Below, one piece after another: positions 1-4,530 of a stretch of 6,979 bases of DNA. Position numbers and translations under genes: made by a program. Each line of letters starts with the position of its first letter. The stretch's first letter is position 1. The stretch lies in contig JAEOTJ010000056.1 in assembly GCA_016839905.1 (NCBI GenBank), forward strand, positions 1-6,979. Direction: 5' to 3'. This DNA comes from Promethearchaeota archaeon. Its GTDB lineage: Archaea; Asgardarchaeota; Lokiarchaeia; Sigynarchaeales; SOKP01. The notes under the pieces are model-generated. The model did no database searches and was not told where the DNA came from. It saw nothing but the letters and a program-made list of their open reading frames with translations.

Positions 1-320
1 AAACATGTTATAAAATGAGTCATCCCTTCATCAGCACTTCTCGTCTGCCGAGTCTCAAGATGAGCTTTATCATATCCACATAGAGGACATCGAAAATCTT
101 TAATCGTGCTTTTTAAATTTTTTTCTTTCCATTCCATAATAGTATCAGTATTGACCACTTCCTCTCTAATATCATGCTTAATCGTAGTTTTGAGTTTATA
201 AGAATCAGAGTTCTCATCGGAAAGTGGTTTTGTAGCACCACATCTGCATTTAAAAACTTTCTCGCCATCCACAGTTGATGGTAGCATCAACCCTCCACAG
301 TCATCACAAAATTCAACCAA
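1..320 (-). CDS. tfs: Transcription factor S (TFIIS-like RNA polymerase cleavage factor), 3' end cut by window edge
   Basis: Archaeal TFS rescues backtracked RNA polymerase by stimulating cleavage of the nascent RNA 3' end. I translated 106 codons on the minus strand. An N-terminal zinc ribbon has Cys5-x2-Cys8 and Cys25-x-Cys27. A charged linker of about 50 residues follows, then a C-terminal ribbon with CPLC (Cys78, Cys81) and Cys106; the last zinc Cys and a few residues lie beyond position 1. The hairpin RSADEGMT (94-101) carries the Asp97-Glu98 pair that enters the polymerase active site in TFIIS/TFS. This separates it from RPB9-type subunits, which lack the pair, so it should be cleavage-competent. 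The start is TTG at 318-320: an in-frame stop lies three codons upstream, and GGTGAT sits 5 bases before it. It follows the CitG-like gene by 13 bases and is probably cotranscribed with it. Family TFS is certain; which paralogue is not. Confidence 0.9.
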   Translation of the reverse strand, partial: MVEFCDDCGGLMLPSTVDGEKVFKCRCGATKPLSDENSDSYKLKTTIKHDIREEVVNTDTIMEWKEKNLKSTIKDFRCPLCGYDKAHLETRQTRSADEGMTHFITC

Positions 321-325
321 AATTA

Positions 326-331
326 ATCACC
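326..331 (-). promoter_or_regulatory. Ribosome binding site GGTGAT that sets the TTG start of tfs
   Basis: On the minus strand GGTGAT lies 5 bases upstream of the TTG at 318-320. It is an exact complement of the ATCACC core at the 3' end of archaeal 16S rRNA. It lies just past the stop codon of the preceding CitG-like gene (334-336), so tfs is positioned for translation from a shared transcript. It supports the TTG start over a GTG in another frame at 328-330, which falls inside the motif itself. Confidence 0.75.
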
Positions 332-333
332 AT

Positions 334-1302
334 TTAATACTTGAGGCCAAAAATTAAAGCACAAAAAATTATTCCTGCAACTAAATCTGCTGTTGTTCCA
401 GGATTCATTTGGCCTTTCTTACTCTGGAGATATTTATCCAATTCAAGAGTTAGGTTTAAACCCTTTTCTGTTGAAACCCCTCCATTTTCTACAATCTCCT
501 TCGCACGATTAGATACATCTATAGCCGATTTTAATCCAGATTTTCTAATTATTAATGTATCGGGGTGTTCAGCTAGTATTTTTAGGAAGGTATTTACAGT
601 TGCGGTATTGATGTCTTTTATTTGGTAAAAAACATCAAGGTAATATGGTAATCCCTCATTTAAGATAATTTCAAAACCAGTGGAGTACTCCTGACTAATT
701 AAATCATATTCTCTTGAGAGATCAAAGATTTTTTTGAGATCTATCTTATCCCTTGTAATTAAATCAATGGAATTCTCATCATTAAGGTCATACTTATCGA
801 TCTTTCCCATTCCGCCTGGTTTACATGTTTTTATTGCCTTATACAAGTTAACGGTATCTTCTACGGTTGCATCCTCAATAATTTTTTTAAGATTGTATAT
901 AAAATTATCAAATTTATTTTCATTCATTTTTAAGCAAATCATCGCCGCAGAAGCAAGAGGTGCTAAAATAAGAATATGTCCCAATATCACATTGCCTCCA
1001 CTTTGCCATTTCATCATTTGTTCCACAGCTTCTTTATAAAAACGACCTAAATTTACAAAACTATAGTCATCTGCGGTAATTGAAGGATTTTTGAGAATAT
1101 TTTTACAAAGAACTCTAAAATTCGGTTGAATTGCTATAATTCCTGCCAATAAATGTTCAAACCGAGTATCTTTAAAATCATGTGTACAATGAATATTTCC
1201 TGGTTTAGGCCATCCAGAAATTTCTAATAAACTTGTTAAATTAAGACATCGTAATATATCATCTATAGAATGAATAGATAAAATTGGTTCTTTTAATGGC
1301 AC
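334..1302 (-). CDS. CitG/MdcB-family triphosphoribosyl-dephospho-CoA synthase homologue
   Basis: In bacteria CitG joins ATP and dephospho-CoA, releasing adenine, to make the prosthetic-group precursor of citrate lyase; MdcB does the same for malonate decarboxylase. This 322-residue all-helical protein shows the family signatures in order: PKPGN (32-36) followed by D45-T-R-F-E-H, a GGNVILGH block (102-109) leading to AP-L (114-116), PGGMGK (162-167), and NPGTTADL (300-307) near the C-terminus. These are the conserved nucleotide/phosphate-binding segments, so it looks intact. Archaeal members of this family usually lack citrate lyase or malonate decarboxylase partners and none is present here, so the true substrate is open. 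The start codon is GTG, with no Shine-Dalgarno motif; an AT-rich TATA-like stretch about 20-25 bases upstream suggests a leaderless message. The gene lies between eL22 and tfs on the same strand. Family assignment is strong, reaction uncertain. Confidence 0.85.
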   Translation of the reverse strand: MPLKEPILSIHSIDDILRCLNLTSLLEISGWPKPGNIHCTHDFKDTRFEHLLAGIIAIQPNFRVLCKNILKNPSITADDYSFVNLGRFYKEAVEQMMKWQSGGNVILGHILILAPLASAAMICLKMNENKFDNFIYNLKKIIEDATVEDTVNLYKAIKTCKPGGMGKIDKYDLNDENSIDLITRDKIDLKKIFDLSREYDLISQEYSTGFEIILNEGLPYYLDVFYQIKDINTATVNTFLKILAEHPDTLIIRKSGLKSAIDVSNRAKEIVENGGVSTEKGLNLTLELDKYLQSKKGQMNPGTTADLVAGIIFCALIFGLKY

Positions 1303-1312
1303 AGTTAAAATA

Positions 1313-1331
1313 TATGTATTTATAATATAAA
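1313..1331 (-). promoter_or_regulatory. Possible TATA element for leaderless transcription of the CitG-like gene
   Basis: The minus strand reads TTTATATTATAAATACATA just upstream of the GTG start at 1302. Its centre is about 20-25 bases from the start codon, the spacing expected for an archaeal TATA box when transcription begins at or next to the start codon. There is no Shine-Dalgarno sequence, which agrees with a leaderless mRNA. The whole spacer is AT-rich, so chance resemblance is easy; this is a weak call. Confidence 0.35.
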
Positions 1332-1354
1332 TTTTTTTTTGAGAATAATCAGTA

Positions 1355-1666
1355 TTAATAATAAGATAATTTAAGGATTCTCTTTTCCTTCACGATATAA
1401 CCATCTTTTTCTCCAGATTTAAATGAAATCGGTCTAAATTCACCCATCAATCCTTTTTTATATATGAATTTACGAATTCTAAGTTTTATTTTTTTTTTTG
1501 ACATCTTTTCCGGAACGGTGATTTCAAATTCATTTCCTGACCTTTCAATAGTGATTTGTGGAAGTTGTTCGATTAAATACCTTATTAAATCTTCGATTAA
1601 TTGCTCTGCTTTATAGCTTAGATCTTTAATATTAACAAAAATCTTTTTAGTATCTTCTTGAATCAT
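1355..1666 (-). CDS. rpl22e: Eukaryote-type large-subunit ribosomal protein eL22 (L22e)
   Basis: This small basic protein of 103 residues matches eukaryotic eL22 along most of its length. The N-terminal strand KKIFVNI (7-13) and helix EQLIEDLIRYLIEQL (21-35) correspond to the KFTLD strand and FEQFLQERI helix of human RPL22. QITIERSG (37-44) matches VVTIERSK. The segment MSKKKIKLRIRKFIYKKGL (55-73) matches the FSKRYLKYLTKKYLKKNNL helix, and GEFRPISF (75-82) matches DWLRVV. In eukaryotes eL22 is a peripheral RNA-binding protein of the 60S subunit. Homologues have been reported in Lokiarchaeota and are not part of the ordinary archaeal ribosome. The acidic tail of the human protein is absent. 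The comparison is from memory, so percent identity was not calculated. The gene is divergent from RuBisCO and is followed 52 bases later by the CitG-like gene on the same strand. Confidence 0.78.
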   Translation of the reverse strand: MIQEDTKKIFVNIKDLSYKAEQLIEDLIRYLIEQLPQITIERSGNEFEITVPEKMSKKKIKLRIRKFIYKKGLMGEFRPISFKSGEKDGYIVKEKRILKLSYY

Positions 1667-1693
1667 ATTTGAATCTATTAAATAAATTCAAGA

Positions 1694-1712
1694 TATTATA
1701 AAATTTTTATGC
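1694..1712. promoter_or_regulatory. Probable two-way TATA region between eL22 and RuBisCO genes
   Basis: The 82-bp divergent spacer contains attataaaatttttatgc, which reads as a TATA-like element on both strands because the A and T runs mirror each other. For the plus strand, a start about 25 bases on would fall near 1728, giving a leader of about 20 bases that contains the GGAAGTGAT ribosome binding site. For the minus strand it would give a leader of about 10 bases before the eL22 ATG, with no Shine-Dalgarno motif. A second TATA-like stretch at 1717-1726 is a competing candidate for the plus strand. Positions are by eye. Confidence 0.4.
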
Positions 1713-1734
1713 TTTCATATTTATATCATTTATA

Positions 1735-1743
1735 GGAAGTGAT
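1735..1743 (+). promoter_or_regulatory. Ribosome binding site of the RuBisCO gene
   Basis: GGAAGTGAT lies 5 bases before the ATG at 1749 and partly complements the archaeal 16S 3' end (AGTGAT against the ideal GGTGAT). The same arrangement, TATAGGAAATGA, precedes the GH5 gene. It supports the ATG at 1749 as the true start of the long RuBisCO, so the N-terminal extension is not an annotation artefact. Confidence 0.6.
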
Positions 1744-1748
1744 TTAAT

Positions 1749-3419
1749 ATGGTTGATATTAAAAATTGGATAGTATTTCCTGAAAAAGTCAGCATACCTA
1801 TAGTAACTTGTAATCTATATGATGCATATGGATTCTCAATTCCAGATATAAAGTTAGTTGATGAAAAAATAAGTCAACGTTTTGGACCATATGTTTTTGA
1901 AGAAGCTTCAGAGTTCAACTTTGATGAAATAAAACAAAAATATATCATAATGTATCTATCTTTAAGTCCAAAATTCAAGGAAGGGGAGTCTTTAGAATAT
2001 GGATTATTTAAAGCGGCCTTGGATATTGCCGGAGAAGAAAGCACGGGATCTTGGGATCCTGATTTGAAAACAATTCTCCCTGGTGAAATGGATGAGAATT
2101 CAGAAGCCAATATGAAAATCCTCCAAGCAAAAGTGATTGGTTTGAATGTTAAAAATGGAATGGCAGCTATTGCAATGCCTAAAGAAGGATTTGAGTATGG
2201 TAATATTCCACAACTATTAAGCGTAGTAATGGGTAATTACACTGGAATGACCAGTGTAGTATGGGGTGTAAGATTAGAAGATTTGGATTTTCCCGATGAT
2301 TATGTTAATTCATTTTTAGGTCCTCAGGTTGGAAATGAGGGAATTAAAAAGTTGTTAGGTGATCACATCACAGTAGGGACGATTGTTAAGCCTAAAACAG
2401 GATTAAGTGAGGCAGATTGGGCTAAAACCGCTAAAAGATCATATCTTGCTGGACTTGATGTAGTAAAAGATGATGAAAATTTAACCTCTCAAGACTATTG
2501 CACTTTTGAGAAGCGAATTGAGCTTGTTTTTAAAGCAATCAAGGAAGTAAAAGATGAAACTGGTCGTGAATTGATGATGGTTCCTAATATTACTCATGGA
2601 GATATTGATGAAATGATTAAGAGAGGTGAATTGGTAACACAACTTGGAGGTAATTGTTTAATGATAGATATATTAGCTTGTGGAATAACCGCGGTTCAAA
2701 CTTTAAGAAAAAGATTTCCGAATATGGTATTCCATGGACATCGAGCAGGGCACGGAGCTCAAACCCTCTTCCCAGAAGTGATAATTGATGGAAAAAAATA
2801 TGACTTTCGACATGGTATTTCCATGAAAGTCTGGAGTTTAATTTCACGATTAGCGGGTATAGATCAGCTTCATATAGGGGCGCCAAAAGGCAAGATGGAA
2901 TCAACGCATAGAACAGTTTTAGAGAATTTAGAAGCATGTACAAGGCCATTAGGTAATATTAAAACAGTTCGAGCCATCTGTTCTGGTGGATTGAAAGCTA
3001 CCGTGATGTGGGATGTAGCATCGATAATGAATCCTATAGGAGATGAACCAAACATGGATATAATTTTTCAAGCTGGAGCTGGTTCTCACTCTCACGATTT
3101 AGGTACGCATGGAGGAGCCAAATCTTTAGCTCAAGCGCGAGATGCGATAATGAAAGGAATTGGAAAATTTAAAGCTATTAGCAATCATTTTGAATTAATA
3201 TTAGCATTTAGAAAATGGGAACCTGAAACCTATTTTGAATGGCTAAAAACTCTAACAAAAGACTCTAAAATTGTTGTACAACCAGATGAGAGACCATATT
3301 TTGCTGTGGGGAAAGAAAAAGGAAATCCTCCCAATCCCGTGGAAATAAAGGCAGCAATTGAAATATTTCCCGATTTAAAAAAGGATTTAGAAAAGTATAA
3401 TCTTGAAATATTAAAATAA
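1749..3419 (+). CDS. rbcL: Form III ribulose-1,5-bisphosphate carboxylase, extended at both ends
   Basis: Archaeal form III RuBisCO carboxylates ribulose-1,5-bisphosphate to two 3-phosphoglycerates in nucleoside salvage. Catalytic residues (spinach numbering in brackets) are kept: Glu96 (E60) in EESTGSW, Asn163 (N123), Lys214 and Lys216 (K175, K177) in IVKPKTGLS, the carbamylated Lys240 with Asp242-Glu243 (K201, D203, E204) in GLDVVKDDEN, His331/Arg332/His335 (H294, R295, H298) in HRAGH, loop-6 Lys382 (K334) in GAPKGKMES, and Ser412-Gly-Gly (S379) in CSGGL. This argues for a true carboxylase rather than a form IV RuBisCO-like protein. Two ligand positions differ: T65 is Ser101, and G404 of the phosphate loop appears as Ala444. 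At 556 residues it is over 100 longer than the usual form III enzyme (about 420-450). The extra lies before E60 (about 40-50 residues) and after the phosphate loop (about 60, through residue 556). I do not recognise either extension. It is convergent with the R15P isomerase gene. Confidence 0.92.
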   Translation: MVDIKNWIVFPEKVSIPIVTCNLYDAYGFSIPDIKLVDEKISQRFGPYVFEEASEFNFDEIKQKYIIMYLSLSPKFKEGESLEYGLFKAALDIAGEESTGSWDPDLKTILPGEMDENSEANMKILQAKVIGLNVKNGMAAIAMPKEGFEYGNIPQLLSVVMGNYTGMTSVVWGVRLEDLDFPDDYVNSFLGPQVGNEGIKKLLGDHITVGTIVKPKTGLSEADWAKTAKRSYLAGLDVVKDDENLTSQDYCTFEKRIELVFKAIKEVKDETGRELMMVPNITHGDIDEMIKRGELVTQLGGNCLMIDILACGITAVQTLRKRFPNMVFHGHRAGHGAQTLFPEVIIDGKKYDFRHGISMKVWSLISRLAGIDQLHIGAPKGKMESTHRTVLENLEACTRPLGNIKTVRAICSGGLKATVMWDVASIMNPIGDEPNMDIIFQAGAGSHSHDLGTHGGAKSLAQARDAIMKGIGKFKAISNHFELILAFRKWEPETYFEWLKTLTKDSKIVVQPDERPYFAVGKEKGNPPNPVEIKAAIEIFPDLKKDLEKYNLEILK

Positions 3420-3420
3420 A

Positions 3421-3441
3421 TATTTTCTTTTTTTAAAAAAA
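3421..3441. terminator. Symmetric T7-A7 tract between convergent genes, probable two-way terminator
   Basis: The 35-base spacer between the RuBisCO and R15P isomerase stop codons contains tattttc followed by seven T and then seven A. Archaeal intrinsic termination depends mainly on a run of T in the non-template strand. This tract gives such a run to the plus-strand transcript directly after the RuBisCO stop and, on the other strand, to the R15P isomerase transcript. No GC-rich hairpin is present or needed. Confidence 0.6.
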
Positions 3442-3454
3442 GTTAGATACTAAT

Positions 3455-4402
3455 TTAATCTATTAAATCAGGATACATCCTGGCAAATTGAAAATGGACA
3501 TGACTACTAGCAAATATGCCTGCCTCGGTAATTAATCCGTCTATATATCTCCTACTCACTGTCTCAAAAGCAGGATTCAAAACTTTCAACTTTTTTGGAT
3601 GTTGTTTCCAAACTTCTGCGGGATCTCTCATTTCTATTCGTTCAATAATCCCAAAAGAAGTTTCTGGATTATATTTTAATAGGGGAGTGGCAACATAGAA
3701 CGGCACGTGCTCTTCATGAGCTACTAATGCTAATAATCTAGAGCCAATCTTATTTAACACGGTTCCCTCACTTGTAATGCTATCAGCTCCGATTAAAATT
3801 AAATCGACTTCAAAACGATTAACTGCCCATCGCATGGCACTATCAACAACATGTATGACCTCTATACCTGCACCCATTAATTCTTTAGCAGTTTGTCTTC
3901 CTTGTAATCTTGGTTGAGTTTCAGTATTTATTACTTTAAAGTTATTCTTCCCTTGCTTTTTAGCTTCTAAAAGGATTCCTGTAACCACCGAAGAATGGCA
4001 ATGTGTCATTACAGTGAAGTGTTGCCCAGTTTGAACTTCTGGAATTCTCCTTGCTCCAATCTCGGCAATCTTTTTTTTCGAATTTTGAATCATCCTTTCA
4101 TATTTATTCTTGTAATGATCGATTTGGGACAATACATGCGTTTGATCAACTATTTCTTTCTTTTTAGACAGCTTATTGATAATAAAATTTAAGCCATTCC
4201 TCATTGCGGGTTCAGTTGGACGGGTATTAACAAGAATTTCTTTTGCTTCTTTTAATTTTGATAAATAATCTTCAGCAGTACAGCAATCTTCTAATCTTTT
4301 AGCATAATTACTTAAAAAATCAATGGCGCTAAGCGCTACATTTGTTGCTCCCTGTATTTCGAGAGAACTTATCCTTTCTGCATCCTTTAATAATTGTTCC
4401 AT
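3455..4402 (-). CDS. Ribose-1,5-bisphosphate isomerase (eIF2B alpha/beta/delta superfamily)
   Basis: The enzyme converts ribose-1,5-bisphosphate, made from AMP by AMP phosphorylase, to ribulose-1,5-bisphosphate for RuBisCO. The 315-residue protein has an N-terminal helical part with LEIQGATNVA (14-23) and TRPTEPAMRN (60-69), then a Rossmann-like C-terminal half. The two residues known to be catalytic in the Thermococcus enzyme (Cys133, Asp202) correspond to Cys135 in MTHCHSS and Asp207 in LIGADSIT, followed by Asn217-Lys218 in LNKIG. ETQPRLQGRQTA (161-172) is the substrate-loop signature of this subfamily. Methylthioribose-1-phosphate isomerase (MtnA) and archaeal eIF2B-like subunits share the fold. 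The QGA and RPTEP motifs, the two catalytic residues and the adjoining RuBisCO favour R15P isomerase. The start is ATG with GG ten bases upstream across a run of A. It is tail to tail with RuBisCO, so the two are not one operon. Confidence 0.87.
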   Translation of the reverse strand: MEQLLKDAERISSLEIQGATNVALSAIDFLSNYAKRLEDCCTAEDYLSKLKEAKEILVNTRPTEPAMRNGLNFIINKLSKKKEIVDQTHVLSQIDHYKNKYERMIQNSKKKIAEIGARRIPEVQTGQHFTVMTHCHSSVVTGILLEAKKQGKNNFKVINTETQPRLQGRQTAKELMGAGIEVIHVVDSAMRWAVNRFEVDLILIGADSITSEGTVLNKIGSRLLALVAHEEHVPFYVATPLLKYNPETSFGIIERIEMRDPAEVWKQHPKKLKVLNPAFETVSRRYIDGLITEAGIFASSHVHFQFARMYPDLID

Positions 4403-4484
4403 TTTTTTTTTCCAATATTTTATTCTTTTAACTTAGAATAAATTATGAAAAGATAAATTTAATTGAATTTTTTTATGGTTAATT

Positions 4485-4497
4485 CAATATATATTAG
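4485..4497 (+). promoter_or_regulatory. Possible TATA box of the GH5 gene
   Basis: CAATATATATTAG lies about 40 bases before the ATG at 4531. A start roughly 22-26 bases downstream would place the 5' end of the message at about 4512-4517, at the beginning of the CATTTATAGGAAATGA leader motif. This would leave a leader of about 15-20 bases that includes the ribosome binding site. The region (4403-4530) is AT-rich throughout and also carries the promoter of the divergent R15P isomerase gene, so this is a tentative call. Confidence 0.4.
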
Positions 4498-4519
4498 TTA
4501 TTTCTCACTTGCATTTATA

Positions 4520-4527
4520 GGAAATGA
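4520..4527 (+). promoter_or_regulatory. Ribosome binding site of the GH5 gene
   Basis: GGAAATGA lies 3 bases before the ATG at 4531 (ATGGTTAAG). It matches the site before the RuBisCO gene (GGAAGTGA) at all but one base, and in both cases it is preceded by CATTTATA. Complementarity to the archaeal 16S 3' end is partial. Confidence 0.45.
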
Positions 4528-4530
4528 ATC

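Noticed and set aside
341..1039. Two plus-strand open frames (about 95 and 101 codons)
   Set aside because: Both are antisense to the well-conserved CitG-like gene and show no recognisable domain.
1331..1340. Run of T on the plus strand before the CitG-like gene as a terminator
   Set aside because: The flanking genes are both on the minus strand, where this reads as a run of A, so it cannot terminate eL22; no plus-strand transcript is known to arrive here.
2617..2949. Open frame of 110 codons on the minus strand
   Set aside because: It lies wholly inside the conserved RuBisCO coding region, resembles no family I know and has no ribosome binding site of note.
1749..3419. The long RuBisCO as a form IV RuBisCO-like protein or an intein-bearing gene
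   Set aside because: The carbamylated Lys, its Asp/Glu metal ligands, the loop-6 Lys and the other catalytic residues are all present, which form IV proteins lack. The additional length is at the two ends and not within the core, and no intein splice motifs are seen.
3455..4402. Annotation as translation initiation factor eIF2B subunit or MtnA
   Set aside because: The fold is shared, but the Cys135/Asp207 pair, the QGA and RPTEP motifs and linkage to RuBisCO favour R15P isomerase.
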